Assembly (NCBI RefSeq): GCF_000463015.1
Contig: NC_022234.1
Location: 1,178,001 to 1,242,000, forward strand
DNA: 64,000 nucleotides
Direction of reading: 5' to 3'
Origin: Variovorax paradoxus B4
GTDB taxonomy: Bacteria > Pseudomonadota > Gammaproteobacteria > Burkholderiales > Burkholderiaceae_C
Positions within the stretch are counted from its first letter, which is position 1. Each line of letters begins with the position of its first letter. Shown here piece after piece: positions 9,423 through 18,134 of the stretch. The position numbers were made by a program, and so were the translations under genes. The notes under the pieces are model-generated. The model ran no database searches. It saw nothing but the letters and a program-made list of their open reading frames with translations, and was not told where the DNA came from.

Positions 9423-10573
9423 GCGCACCCATCGTCTTTTCCAACGCGCGCATGGTGCTGGCCGACGAGGTGGTGCTGGGCGCGCTCTCGGTGGCCGGCG
9501 GGCGCATCGAGGCGCTGGACAGCGGCGCCACCGCTGCGGGCACGCTCGACCTCGACGGCGACTACCTGTTCCCGGGCCTGGTCGAGGTGCACACCGACAA
9601 CCTGGAGCGGCACCTGATGCCGCGCCCCAAGGTGCAGTGGGCCGAAATGCCTGCACTGCTCGCGCACGACGCCGAGGTGGCCGCCGCCGGCATCACCACG
9701 GTGTTCGACGCGCTGGGCGTGGGCGAAGCCGACCCCGAGAGCCTGCGCGGCAGCACCTGGGACACGCTGCTCGACGTGCTCGACGGCTGCATCGAGGGCG
9801 ACCTGCTGCGCGCCGACCACCACCTGCACGTGCGCTGCGAGCTGCCGGCGCCCAACACCATCGAGCTGTTCGAGCCGTTCCGCAAGCACCCGCGCCTGTC
9901 GATGATCTCGCTCATGGACCACACGCCGGGCCAGCGCCAGTGGGAGAACATCGAGGTTGCGCGCGTCTACTACACCGGCAAGAAGGGCTGGAGCGACGAC
10001 AAGTTCGACCGCCGCGTCTCCGAGGCCGTGCTGCTGCAGACGCGCTATGCCCAGCCGCACCGCCGGCACTTCGTCGAGCATTGCCGCATGCACGGCATCG
10101 CGCTTGCGAGCCATGACGACACCACCGTGGCGCATGTGGAGCAGGCGCATGCGGAGGGCGCCAGCATGTCGGAATTCCCGACCACGCTGGCGGCCGCGCG
10201 CGCGGCGAGAGAGCTCGGGCTCGCCAACATCATGGGCGGGCCGAACGTGGTGCGGGGCGGCTCGCATTCGGGCAACGTGGCCGCGGCCGAGCTGGCGCGC
10301 CAGGGCCTGCTCGACATCCTTTCTTCCGACTATGTGCCCGGCAGCCTCATGAGTGCGGTGATGCGGCTGGTGGACGAGGGCATCTGCACGCTGCCCGAAG
10401 CGGTGGCGATGGTGAGCCGCGCACCCGCGCGCGCGGCCGGCCTGCACGACCGCGGCAGCCTGGAGCCGGGGCTGCGCGCCGACCTGGTGCAGGTGCGCAT
10501 CACTCAGATGGCCGACGGTGCCAGGCACCCGGTGGTGCGCGGCGTGTGGCGCCAGGGCCGGCGCGTGATCTGA
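9419..10573 (+). CDS. phnM: PhnM, ribose 1-methylphosphonate 5-triphosphate diphosphatase
   Basis: A 384-residue amidohydrolase-fold enzyme that removes pyrophosphate from the triphosphate intermediate before PhnJ acts. Metal-binding motifs are visible: FPGLVEVHTDNLERH near residue 55, SHDDTTVAHVEQA near residue 235 and SSDYVPGSL near residue 305. Last gene of the phnGHIJKLM run; a 112-base gap follows before phnC. Confidence 0.94.
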   Translation: MSAPIVFSNARMVLADEVVLGALSVAGGRIEALDSGATAAGTLDLDGDYLFPGLVEVHTDNLERHLMPRPKVQWAEMPALLAHDAEVAAAGITTVFDALGVGEADPESLRGSTWDTLLDVLDGCIEGDLLRADHHLHVRCELPAPNTIELFEPFRKHPRLSMISLMDHTPGQRQWENIEVARVYYTGKKGWSDDKFDRRVSEAVLLQTRYAQPHRRHFVEHCRMHGIALASHDDTTVAHVEQAHAEGASMSEFPTTLAAARAARELGLANIMGGPNVVRGGSHSGNVAAAELARQGLLDILSSDYVPGSLMSAVMRLVDEGICTLPEAVAMVSRAPARAAGLHDRGSLEPGLRADLVQVRITQMADGARHPVVRGVWRQGRRVI

Positions 10574-10659
10574 GGGCGTCTTCGGGGGCGTTACCGCGGC
10601 TGTCGCCGCAATGTCGCGCAGCTGTCGCGCGCATGTCACGACGCCTCGCGAGACTTCAC

Positions 10660-10674
10660 TTGTCTAGACGACTT
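10660..10674. promoter_or_regulatory. Candidate PhnF operator before phnC
   Basis: TTGTCTAGACGACTT shares 13 of 15 bases with the sequence before phnG (4751-4765) and contains the 8-base palindrome GTCTAGAC. It ends 11 bases before the phnC ATG. This suggests phnCDE has its own promoter under the same repressor. Confidence 0.5.
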
Positions 10675-10685
10675 TGGAACTCAAG

Positions 10686-11552
10686 ATGACCAGTGTCCTG
10701 CGCATCCATCAACTGAACAAGCACTTCGCCAACGGCCGGCATGCGCTGCGCGACGTCAACCTGGCCGTGAACCGCGGCGAGATGGTGGCGTTGATCGGCG
10801 CCTCGGGCTCCGGCAAGTCCACGCTGCTGCGGCACGTGGCGGGCCTGGTGGCCGCCGATGGCGGCACCGATTCGCTGATCGAGATCGACGGCTGCTGCGT
10901 GCAGAAGGGCGGCCGCATCCACCGCGACATCCGCAAGATGCGCTCGCAGGTCGGCTTCGTGTTCCAGCAGTTCAACCTGGTGGCGCGGCTGCCGGTGCTG
11001 GTGAACGTGCTCGTCGGCTCGCTGCACCGCATGCCGTGGTGGCGCAGCTGGCTGCGCATGTTCACGGCACAGGAGCGCGCGCTGGCGCTGGAGGCCCTCG
11101 GGCGCGTGGGCATTGCCGACTGCCATGCGCAGCGCGCCTCCACGCTGTCGGGCGGCCAGCAGCAGCGCGCGGCCATTGCGCGCACGCTGGTGCAAGGCGC
11201 CAAGGTGGTGCTGGCCGACGAACCCATTGCATCGCTCGACCCCGAGTCCTCGCGCAAGGTGATGGAGATCCTCGCGCGCATCAACCGCGAGGACGGCTGC
11301 ACCGTCATCGTGTCGCTGCACCAGGTCGACATCGCGATGAAGTACTGCCCTCGCGTGGTGGCGCTGAACCAGGGCCAGGTGGTGTTCGACGGCCCTTCCT
11401 CGGCGCTGACGCCCGCGCTGCTGCGCGACCTGTACGGCGTGCAGGCCGAGGAGCTGCTGCGGCCCGCCGCACCGGCCGCGGCACCCGAGGGCGCCAACGT
11501 GCACGTGCTGAACCCTGCTGCTCCCGTGTCGTGGGCTGCGCAAGCCGCATAG
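10686..11552 (+). CDS. phnC: Phosphonate ABC transporter ATPase PhnC
   Basis: A 288-residue ATPase of the phosphonate importer: Walker [28 protein letters not shown]-loop region, signature [14 protein letters not shown], Walker [14 protein letters not shown]. An in-frame TTG at 10674 lies within the operator-like sequence, so I prefer the ATG at 10686. The last 40 residues are an Ala/Pro-rich tail beyond the usual family length. Confidence 0.93.
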   Translation: MTSVLRIHQLNKHFANGRHALRDVNLAVNRGEMVALIGASGSGKSTLLRHVAGLVAADGGTDSLIEIDGCCVQKGGRIHRDIRKMRSQVGFVFQQFNLVARLPVLVNVLVGSLHRMPWWRSWLRMFTAQERALALEALGRVGIADCHAQRASTLSGGQQQRAAIARTLVQGAKVVLADEPIASLDPESSRKVMEILARINREDGCTVIVSLHQVDIAMKYCPRVVALNQGQVVFDGPSSALTPALLRDLYGVQAEELLRPAAPAAAPEGANVHVLNPAAPVSWAAQAA

Positions 11553-11609
11553 GCCGCGAAGAACGCGTCTTTCTTCTTTTCCATTCTTTCCAATTCCCTG
11601 GAGCCATCC

Positions 11610-12557
11610 ATGATCAAGAAACTCATTGCCGCCGCCGCGCTGGGCCTCGGCCTTGCCGGCGCGTCCCTCGCGCAGGACATCAACTTCGGCATCATCTCGA
11701 CCGAGGCGACGCAGAACCTCAAGGGCGACTGGCAGCCGCTGATCGACGACATGAGCCGCCAGACCGGCCTGAAGGTCACGGCCTTCTTCGCACCCGATTA
11801 CGCCGGCATCATCGAAGGCATGCGCTTCAACAAGGTGCACATCGGCTGGTTCGGCAACAAGTCGGCCATGGAAGCGGTCGACCGCGCGAGCGGCGAGGTG
11901 TTCGCGCAGATGGTCAACGCCGACGGCACGCAGGGCTACTACTCGCACCTGATCGTGAACCGCGAGAGCCCGCTCAACACGCTCGACGACGTGCTCAAGA
12001 ATGCGAAGAACCTGAGCTTCGGCAACGGCGACCCGAACTCGACCTCGGGCTACCTGGTGCCGGGCTTCTACGTCTTCGCGCAGAACAAGCTCGATGCCAA
12101 ATCGATCTTCAAGGTGACGCGCAGCGCCAACCACGAGACCAACGCGCTGGCCGTGGCCAACAAGCAGGTCGACGTGGCCACCAACAACAGCGAGAACCTC
12201 GAGAAGGTGAAGGAGCGCTTCCCCGAGAAGTTCAAGGACATCAAGATCGTCTGGACCTCGCCGCTGATTCCGCTCGACCCCCTCGTCATGCGCAAGGACC
12301 TGCCCGAGGCGACCAAGGCCAAGCTGCGCAACTTCTTCTACAACTACGCCAAGTCCGATGCGCGCGAGAAGGAAATCGTCATGAAGATCTCGAAGCTCTC
12401 GGGCTTCAAGGAATCGAGCGACAAGCAGCTGCTGCCGATCCGCCAGCTCGACCTGTTCGGCCAGCGCACCAAGATCGAGGCCGACGCCGTGCTCGGTGAT
12501 GCCGACAAGAAGGCCAGGCTGGCCGACATCGACAAGAAGCTGGCCGCGCTGAACTGA
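11610..12557 (+). CDS. phnD: Phosphonate-binding periplasmic protein PhnD
   Basis: A 315-residue solute-binding protein with a clear signal peptide ([22 protein letters not shown], cleavage near residue 21). The mature protein begins [15 protein letters not shown], typical of PhnD, and has [15 protein letters not shown], part of the phosphonate pocket. A CTGGAG ribosome site stands 7-10 bases before the ATG. Lies between phnC and phnE. Confidence 0.94.
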   Translation: MIKKLIAAAALGLGLAGASLAQDINFGIISTEATQNLKGDWQPLIDDMSRQTGLKVTAFFAPDYAGIIEGMRFNKVHIGWFGNKSAMEAVDRASGEVFAQMVNADGTQGYYSHLIVNRESPLNTLDDVLKNAKNLSFGNGDPNSTSGYLVPGFYVFAQNKLDAKSIFKVTRSANHETNALAVANKQVDVATNNSENLEKVKERFPEKFKDIKIVWTSPLIPLDPLVMRKDLPEATKAKLRNFFYNYAKSDAREKEIVMKISKLSGFKESSDKQLLPIRQLDLFGQRTKIEADAVLGDADKKARLADIDKKLAALN

Positions 12558-12589
12558 GCGCCGCCACTTTTTTTTGCTGCTGCACTGCT

Positions 12590-13411
12590 GTGTCCGCCAT
12601 GCAACCCACGGTCCATATCGTCCGCCCGAGCCTGGCGCCTGCGGCGTCCGCCGCTCCCAAGCGCAGTCTCGCCTGGCAGCTCTCGTGGGCGGGCCTGCTG
12701 ATCCTGCTGGCCGCGTCCTGGAAGGGCGCCGACATGCGTCCGTTCGAACTCTGGCGCGATTCCGGCAACATGGCCACCTACGCGGCCGAGTTCTTTCCGC
12801 CGAACTTCACGCAGTGGCGCATGTACCTGCAGGAGATGGTCGTCACCTTGCAGATCGCGCTGTGGGGCACGGCGCTGGCCGTGGTCACCGCCGTGCCGCT
12901 TGCGCTGCTGGCGTCCGCCAACATCGTGCCCTGGTGGATCTACCAGCCGATGCGCCGCCTCATGGACAGCTGCCGCGCCATCAACGAGATGGTGTTCGCG
13001 ATGCTGTTCGTGGTGGCCGTGGGCCTGGGCCCCTTCGCCGGCGTGCTGGCGCTGTGGGTGCACACCACCGGCGTGCTGGCCAAGCTGTTCGCCGAAGCGG
13101 TGGAGGCCATCGACCCGCAGCCGGTGGAAGGCATCCGCTCCACGGGCGCCAGCGCGCTGCACGAGATCGTCTACGGCGTGCTGCCGCAGGTGATGCCGCT
13201 GTGGATTTCGTATGCGCTGTACCGCTTCGAGTCGAACGTGCGCTCGGCGTCGGTGGTGGGCATGGTGGGCGCGGGCGGCATCGGCGTGGTGCTGTGGGAG
13301 ATCATCCGCGGCTTCCAGTACGCCGAGACCTGCGCGGTGATGCTGATCATCGTGGTGAGCGTGAGCGCCATCGACCTGGCGTCGGCGCGCATCCGCAAGT
13401 TCCTGATCTGA
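12590..13411 (+). CDS. phnE: Phosphonate ABC transporter permease PhnE
   Basis: A 273-residue inner-membrane permease with about six hydrophobic segments and the coupling loop [17 protein letters not shown] followed by [13 protein letters not shown], matching the PhnE EAA motif. Either the GTG at 12590 or the ATG at 12599 could be the start. It ends the phnCDE operon. Confidence 0.93.
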   Translation: MSAMQPTVHIVRPSLAPAASAAPKRSLAWQLSWAGLLILLAASWKGADMRPFELWRDSGNMATYAAEFFPPNFTQWRMYLQEMVVTLQIALWGTALAVVTAVPLALLASANIVPWWIYQPMRRLMDSCRAINEMVFAMLFVVAVGLGPFAGVLALWVHTTGVLAKLFAEAVEAIDPQPVEGIRSTGASALHEIVYGVLPQVMPLWISYALYRFESNVRSASVVGMVGAGGIGVVLWEIIRGFQYAETCAVMLIIVVSVSAIDLASARIRKFLI

Positions 13412-13433
13412 GCCGAAGGCGGGTTGGAGCTGG

Positions 13434-13457
13434 TGCGGAATCGAAAAATCTTCCGCA
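13434..13457 (+). terminator. Weak hairpin after phnE
   Basis: TGCGGAA and TTCCGCA form a 7-bp stem with a 10-base A-rich loop, 22 bases after the phnE stop. No run of T follows, so this may end the operon only weakly or by another mechanism. Confidence 0.3.
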
Positions 13458-13729
13458 ACCGGCGCCAGCACTTGCTTTGGCTCTCTGCTCCTGTTCTCTG
13501 GGTACACTGGACTATCCACGACCTGCCGGTGCAATCTACAAGTAGTGCACCCAGCGGATCTTGCTCCGGTTATTGCGCAACTCGGCGACAGGGAAATTGG
13601 GCGTCCGGTCTACAACCACGTGTCTGTCCCGCCGCGACCGGGTTGCGCTCTGCGCCGCCGCTCGCTCGACGAGAGTGGCGGCCCGCTTCGCAGCGATTGC
13701 AGACGGTCCGCTTAACCGAGACAACGACG
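13458..13729. other. Non-coding stretch after the phn locus
   Basis: No frame here has a plausible start, ribosome site or protein-like composition. It is the junction between the phn locus and the repeat-rich block that follows. Confidence 0.5.
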
Positions 13730-13753
13730 CAGATCGGCCAGCAGCAGACGTTC
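13730..13753 (+). repeat. Directional repeat copy 1
   Basis: Matches the repeat family (left part like ACAGTCGGCCA, right part like CCGGACGTTC). It ends 71 bases before the EF-Tu-like gene and points the same way. Confidence 0.6.
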
Positions 13754-13824
13754 GCCGGATGCGCAGAATCTGCTTGGTTCCGGACATTCGCGGTGACTAG
13801 TGACCGCACTTTGAAAGGAACGTG

Positions 13825-14127
13825 GTGGCACTTTGGACTCCTGACGCTCTCGTCGAGCTGCGGTTGTTCCCGTCGGACGCAGGCGGGCGAGCGGGGCCAA
13901 CTTCCACCGACTGGTGGGGCTGCCCGCTGAGCATTGATGGTGATCTCTTTGACGGAAGGTTTGACCTTTCCGAAATGGAGCCGCTGCGACCAGGAGAGTC
14001 GCGCGTCGTGCCCGTGAAATTCCTCAGCCCGGATCTCGTGAGGGCACGCATCGCCGAGGGTCAGGAGTTGCGAGTTTGGGAGGGAAGGTTCATCGGGGAA
14101 GCCACGGTTTTGACCTTGTACTGGTAG
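13825..14127 (+). CDS. Small protein with EF-Tu C-terminal-like beta barrel
   Basis: A protein of about 100 residues. VVPVKFLSPDLVRARIAEGQ followed by LRVWEGRFIGEATVL resembles domain 3 of elongation factor Tu, and RLFPSDAGGRAGP fits the same small-protein family. Two GTG codons (13822, 13825) follow GAAAGGAA; I use the second. Its role is unknown. It sits between two directional repeats, like a one-gene cassette. Confidence 0.65.
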   Translation: MALWTPDALVELRLFPSDAGGRAGPTSTDWWGCPLSIDGDLFDGRFDLSEMEPLRPGESRVVPVKFLSPDLVRARIAEGQELRVWEGRFIGEATVLTLYW

Positions 14128-14128
14128 G

Positions 14129-14154
14129 CTACAGTCGGCCAGAACCCGACATTT
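14129..14154 (+). repeat. Directional repeat copy 2
   Basis: A well conserved copy (CTACAGTCGGCC, then AGAACCCGACATTT) immediately after the EF-Tu-like gene and before the GFA-family gene, in gene orientation. Confidence 0.75.
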
Positions 14155-14313
14155 GGCATGGACACTCACTTTGATCTGAAAGCAGCCGTTCGAGGCGAAT
14201 TTTTCAGTCCACGGCGTTCGTGGGCTACACCGCGTCGTGATGTCAGAATGGCCGTCGGCCGGTGCCGCCAATGCCCGTAGCAGCGCGTGGCCTCACAGAA
14301 CTTGGAGGCCCAT

Positions 14314-14757
14314 ATGAGAACGCTCGCTCGTTGTTATTGCCATGCCCTGGAGATTGGATTCGACCGCTCACCTCGCCGAACCATTCATTGTCATTGCGGT
14401 CAATGTCGAAGCCAATCGGGAGCGACATTCACGACGTGGGTCAGCTTTTCGGACCCGCCGCAGCCGCGAACAGGAGCACAAGCCCTTGGCGTGTTCGCCC
14501 CGACCGCCAACACGATGCGTCACTTCTGCAAGATCTGCGGTTCGCATTTGTACACGACGGATGCGCGTGATCCCGGCATCGTTGGCGTCCCTTTTGGTGC
14601 CATCGTTGAATCGACGGGCTTGGTGCCGACGGGGCACTACTTTGTTGATGACAAGGCGCCATGGCATGTGATCTCGGATGGGTTACCGCAGTTCGGCGGC
14701 CGCTCAGGCTTCGAGCCAATCGTCCCTGCTCCTGCGCATGGCCGAAAAGGCGACTGA
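14314..14757 (+). CDS. GFA/CENP-V family zinc-binding protein
   Basis: A 147-residue protein of the glutathione-dependent formaldehyde-activating (CENP-V) fold. Zinc ligands are visible: CYCHA near residue 6, IHCHCGQCR near 27 and FCKICGS near 74. The start at 14314 is set by GGAGG six bases upstream. The substrate is unknown; most family members are not true formaldehyde-activating enzymes. One-gene unit between directional repeats. Confidence 0.85.
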   Translation: MRTLARCYCHALEIGFDRSPRRTIHCHCGQCRSQSGATFTTWVSFSDPPQPRTGAQALGVFAPTANTMRHFCKICGSHLYTTDARDPGIVGVPFGAIVESTGLVPTGHYFVDDKAPWHVISDGLPQFGGRSGFEPIVPAPAHGRKGD

Positions 14758-14777
14758 CACTGGAACCGGCCATTCTT
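14754..14777 (+). repeat. Directional repeat copy 3 (degenerate)
   Basis: Only the right part (CTGGAACCGGCCATTC) is recognisable, overlapping the end of the GFA gene and preceding the alpha/beta hydrolase gene. Confidence 0.4.
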
Positions 14778-14890
14778 CAACCTCACTTTGGCTCTTCTAT
14801 GCTCGATCTGCACAGACACTCACCTGTACTTCCCAGAAGTCTGGTCGACAACAGTTGATCGAGGGCGCCTCCTCCAACAAGTAAACCACC

Positions 14891-15739
14891 ATGGAATCAG
14901 GCATCCGCCAAATTGCGATACGAGACCCGCAGAGCGGTTCGTCCTTTCCTGCGATCGTCCAGTATCCGAGCGAAGCGTCGTCCACCGGAACTTTGATCGG
15001 ACCGTACCATTTCAACGCCACCCTCGATGCCCCGATCGCGCCTGGCCGCTTTCCGGTGTGTGTGATCTCGCATGGCGGCGGTGGCTCCCATCTGCTCTAT
15101 CGCTCCATTGCAGGCTACTTGGCGAGGAAAGGTTTTATCGTCGTGAGCCCTGAACATCCGGGCGATAACCGGAACGACGGCTCGCTCTCGAACACGGATA
15201 CAGCGGCCGCGACTCGCCCACGCCAGGCTTCGTTGGCCATCGATGCTGTCTTCTCGGACGAGTTTCTAGGACCCGCGCCAGATGCCCGGCGAGTATGCGC
15301 GCTGGGGCATTCAATGGGCGGGTATACGGCTCTGGCGTTAGTGGGTGGAAATCCATGGTCCCGAAGAGGGACCCCGATCGCGGTGCAGGCTGACGCACGG
15401 GTCCGGGCTGCGGTGCTCCTGGCCCCCGCGACGGACTGGTTTCTGGCCCCTGCATCGCTTGCCGACGTGAGGTCGCCGATCCTGGTGATCACTGGCGCAC
15501 AGGATCAGGTCACCCCGGCGCGAAAGATTGAACAGGCTCTGTCCGCGCTGCCCAAGGGCATCCTGCGAGATCTGATCACCGTGGACGGAGCAGGCCACTA
15601 CTCATTTCTGACGCCTTTCCCGGCCAGCATGCAGCGGCCCGGGTTTCTACCGGCCACCGATCCAGACGGTTTCGACAGGGAACAGTTCCATGCGCAGTTT
15701 CCCGCCACTATCCATGAATTTCTGATCGGTGTCCTGTGA
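14891..15739 (+). CDS. Alpha/beta hydrolase, dienelactone hydrolase-like
   Basis: A 282-residue protein with the oxyanion-side motif VISHGGGGS near residue 60, the nucleophile elbow ALGHSMGGYTAL near 140, an acid-bearing strand VITGAQDQVTP near 200 and a late histidine in GAGHYSFL near 235. It has no signal peptide. The closest families are dienelactone hydrolase and PAF-acetylhydrolase-like enzymes; the substrate cannot be told. Confidence 0.82.
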   Translation: MESGIRQIAIRDPQSGSSFPAIVQYPSEASSTGTLIGPYHFNATLDAPIAPGRFPVCVISHGGGGSHLLYRSIAGYLARKGFIVVSPEHPGDNRNDGSLSNTDTAAATRPRQASLAIDAVFSDEFLGPAPDARRVCALGHSMGGYTALALVGGNPWSRRGTPIAVQADARVRAAVLLAPATDWFLAPASLADVRSPILVITGAQDQVTPARKIEQALSALPKGILRDLITVDGAGHYSFLTPFPASMQRPGFLPATDPDGFDREQFHAQFPATIHEFLIGVL

Positions 15740-15779
15740 GGCGCGATGAGCGGACCGGATGGGAGCTACTGCGGAAAGG

Positions 15780-15805
15780 CTGAGGTCGGCCAAGACCAGA
15801 CGTTC
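15780..15805 (+). repeat. Directional repeat copy 4
   Basis: CTGAGGTCGGCC followed by AAGACCAGACGTTC, a good match, 52 bases before the small ORF at 15858. Confidence 0.7.
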
Positions 15806-15857
15806 GGCGCCGGGGCAGAATTCGCCCTCAACGGACGATTCACAGAATCGAGGAAAC

Positions 15858-16031
15858 ATGACACCCGATTTCGCCGCAGCTCTGGACGCAAAGCTGGAGG
15901 AGTACCGCGCTTGGGCTGCGTCAAGACCGGTCCGCGAGATATCGGAAACTGTGAGTGCCCCAAACCTCGTGACCACCGCCTCGCGTGAGTGGCACAGTCC
16001 GGCCGAAAACAGCAGTCCGCGCTCTCGGTAG
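15858..16031 (+). CDS. Possible small protein (57 aa)
   Basis: Opens MTPDFAAALDAKLEEYRAWA after a good GAGGAAAC ribosome site. The last 15 or so codons run through a directional repeat copy, so the natural C-terminus may have been lost and this may be a fragment. No family recognised. Confidence 0.35.
   Translation: MTPDFAAALDAKLEEYRAWAASRPVREISETVSAPNLVTTASREWHSPAENSSPRSR
15993..16018 (+). repeat. Directional repeat copy 5
   Basis: GGCACAGTCCGGCC then GAAAACAGCAGTCC; lies 68 bases before the secreted-protein gene at 16087. Confidence 0.5.
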
Positions 16032-16086
16032 CGCGACCCAACGGCGAGCAGATGTTTCTGGAGATCGTGAAGTGCTTGAACGCTTG

Positions 16087-16545
16087 ATGAAACGCCTTCT
16101 TTTGTCGCTGATGGCAACGATCCCCCTTGCTGCACCGGCGAGCCTTCCGCTGCAGATGTCCCTCACCGCAATGGCTACGGAGGCGGACCATGTACTGGTC
16201 GGCCGCGTCGTCAGCGTTGACATGGTTGACGCGAAGGGCAATCCGGTCTCGGATGATCAGGCGCGCACTGGCCCTGGTTCGGCGAATGTCATTCGTCTTC
16301 GCGTGGCAGTCGACGAGGCTCTGATCACAAATACAGACCGCGTACCAAGGGAATTGCTCATACCGCTCGACCCGCTTATGCACTACAGCCTCGGTCAGAT
16401 CAGGGCCGCTCATCAAAACGATGCAACTACGCGACTTCTGCTCTTGAAGGGAGCGGGATTTTCCAGCCTCAAGCCAGGAATCTTCTTTCTGCCATTGAAG
16501 GAAAAAGACGAAGTGCTGCGCGTGCATAGTGCGACGCGCCGATAG
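16087..16545 (+). CDS. Exported hypothetical protein
   Basis: A 152-residue protein with a signal peptide (MKRLLLSLMATIPLAAPAS). The mature part has a beta-rich look (ADHVLVGRVVSVDMVDAKG, VIRLRVAVDEALI), which recalls small OB-like periplasmic domains, but I do not recognise the family. The start is the ATG after the signal-peptide reading. Preceded by a directional repeat. Confidence 0.7.
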   Translation: MKRLLLSLMATIPLAAPASLPLQMSLTAMATEADHVLVGRVVSVDMVDAKGNPVSDDQARTGPGSANVIRLRVAVDEALITNTDRVPRELLIPLDPLMHYSLGQIRAAHQNDATTRLLLLKGAGFSSLKPGIFFLPLKEKDEVLRVHSATRR

Positions 16546-16582
16546 CGCTGCAGGGTGCGGCCGGCTAAGTGATCAGACTTCA

Positions 16583-16603
16583 TCGGCAAAGGCCGACGTT
16601 CGA
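16583..16603 (+). repeat. Directional repeat copy 6 (degenerate)
   Basis: CATCGGCAAAGGCCGACGTTC keeps the two ends of the family motif; 55 bases before the 150-residue protein gene. Confidence 0.4.
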
Positions 16604-16657
16604 CACCTATCTTGGCAGGCCCATGACCCGGAAAGTGACGAGCGATTCGAGGAAGTT

Positions 16658-17110
16658 ATGGAACGACGACTCACTGTGCTTCTCATGCTGACCGTAAGCC
16701 TCGGGTTCAGCATTTGCGTACGAGCTGATTCTCGGGCAGCGACCAAAGACGTGATGCTTTTTTTGCCGTCACCTCTTGGGCCCGTAGAAGGCGACAACGC
16801 CAAAGCAGTCGAGACCATTTCTGTCTTCTTGGAGCAACGGCGTTGCTCGGAGCTTGCCGCAGGCAGCGTGGTGGTGGATGCCATCGGGTTTGCCGCGGCT
16901 GGCTCTTCAGACTGGGAGGAGAGTGCCGCGCGGGTGCGAAGCCATACCGTGGGTGCTTACTTGACCTCTCATCTCCCAAGCTACGTCCGAATCTACCCAT
17001 TAGGGCCAGTCACGCCTTTTAGACAAAACAATCGGTGGGATGAATTTGCTCCGCGAACAGCCTTGCCCGGAGCGGTCATGGTCAGCGTCCGTTGCACAGG
17101 GGCTGCCTAA
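16658..17110 (+). CDS. Exported 150-residue protein, copy A
   Basis: Signal peptide (LTVLLMLTVSLGFSICVRA), then a mature domain of about 125 residues with LPSPLGPVEGDNAKAVE and HTVGAYLTSHLPSYVRIYPL. The layout (an Ala-Val-Glu helix followed by a strand and a short R-S-H helix) recalls small periplasmic OmpA-like or BON-like folds, but that is a guess. A near-identical copy lies at 43834-44286. An IS701-type remnant begins three bases after the stop. Confidence 0.78.
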   Translation: MERRLTVLLMLTVSLGFSICVRADSRAATKDVMLFLPSPLGPVEGDNAKAVETISVFLEQRRCSELAAGSVVVDAIGFAAAGSSDWEESAARVRSHTVGAYLTSHLPSYVRIYPLGPVTPFRQNNRWDEFAPRTALPGAVMVSVRCTGAA

Positions 17111-17112
17111 TC

Positions 17113-17565
17113 TTACTGTGTCACAAAAGCAGTTTTTCGCTTGCCCTTCCGCAGCAGGGGCACTGTCCGAGACGAGCGATCAGCTGGTAGTTCAGTCGAT
17201 GGCGCAGTGTCGTGATTGACGTCGGCACGTGACGCTGCGCGCGCAGGACTGCCGCGGGGGATGTAATCCTCGGGAAGGGCAGGTACTTGGCGTTCGATGA
17301 AGTTTTTTTTACCGCCGACAGACTTGTCGTCGACGAGGCGTTCGGCCATGAGGAACCCGTAGGCCGCGATGCTCAACGCGGCGTGATGATGGAACCCCCG
17401 CCACCCTCGGCCCTCGTAGTGGCCGAGGCCGAAATCCTGCTTCAGATCCTGGTAGTCACGCTCGATGCGCCAACGCTGATGGGCGATGTCGACCAACTCG
17501 TTGATCGGCGTGTCCTCTGGCAGGGTGGACAAGAAGTACTTGCTCGGCTCAGCGGGTATCTTCAT
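17113..17565 (-). pseudogene. IS701-type transposase, C-terminal remnant
   Basis: The stretch RWRIERDYQDLKQDFGLGHY followed by EGRGWRGFHHHAALSIAAYG is diagnostic of the IS701-family DDE transposase C-terminus and includes the last catalytic acidic residue. Homology begins near AEPSKYFLSTLP, so about two thirds of the transposase is missing. The broken edge falls at about 17555, inside the start of the coiled-coil ORF on the other strand. Confidence 0.85.
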
Positions 17566-17869
17566 TGGCCTTATTACGAACTATCTCTATGACAAGACCA
17601 AGAAGCCTGATCCCAAGATCGAAGCCCTGACGAAACAACTGGAAGAACAGCGCGTCCAATTGCGTAAGCTTGAAAAGCTACTTCTGAAGGAGAAGGATCC
17701 CGACTTCGCCGAGATCGCCAAGAAGCATCGTGAATTGCATCGAAGGATCATCGCGCAGGCTCAAGATTCAGATCCGGAGATCGAACGCATGGTCGATGAG
17801 GTCTTGCCCCAGCTTAAGGAACGCGGGAGAAAGGGCTTAGCAGATGAAGTGGATTCGTATGACTTCTAG
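17486..17869 (+). CDS. Coiled-coil protein with N-terminus replaced by IS sequence
   Basis: The reading frame gives 127 residues, but its first 25 or so codons lie on the antisense strand of the IS701 remnant. The rest (IEALTKQLEEQRVQLRKLEK onward) is a charged coiled coil with a C-terminal acidic tail. A hydrophobic stretch just after the junction (GSAGIFIGLITNYLY) suggests the original protein was membrane-anchored. It may be a dead 3' fragment. Confidence 0.5.
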   Translation: MSTNSLIGVSSGRVDKKYLLGSAGIFIGLITNYLYDKTKKPDPKIEALTKQLEEQRVQLRKLEKLLLKEKDPDFAEIAKKHRELHRRIIAQAQDSDPEIERMVDEVLPQLKERGRKGLADEVDSYDF

Positions 17870-18052
17870 GCTAGCAGCGTCGTGCTCAACACAAGTTGTG
17901 CCTGCCGCGCAAAAGATCGTGCGGAGTGCGGGGCGCTGCCGGCAGTGAGCTCTAACTTGGCAATTGACACGGACGTCCTATCGGCGGGCGTTCGCCCGCC
18001 TACTGTCCGCAGGTCATTTCTACGTCGAGCGTCCGCTTTTATCTGCTGTCAC

Positions 18053-18075
18053 AGGCCGCTCCTGGCCGACTGTAG
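18053..18075 (-). repeat. Directional repeat copy 7 (reverse)
   Basis: The complement reads CTACAGTCGGCC then AGGAGCGGCC. It lies 60 bases beyond the stop of the minus-strand membrane-protein gene; no minus-strand gene follows it, so its gene may have been lost to the IS701 remnant. Confidence 0.65.
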
Positions 18076-18134
18076 ACGGTCGCCTGCCATGGAGCAGCGC
18101 TACATCAAGCCTGTGCCTTGGCGCATGGGAAAGA

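Noticed and set aside
8996..10639. Long open frame (547 codons) on the minus strand opposite phnL/phnM
   Set aside because: It is antisense to two well supported genes, has Arg/His/Ala-rich shadow composition typical of high-GC DNA, and no ribosome site.
4751..10674. Single long phnGHIJKLM-CDE operon from one promoter
   Set aside because: The 112-base phnM-phnC gap with its own operator-like sequence makes a second promoter more likely, though read-through is possible.
13424..13930. 168-codon frame after phnE
   Set aside because: No ribosome site, Ser/Arg/Thr-rich composition, and it overlaps the better supported EF-Tu-like gene and a repeat copy.
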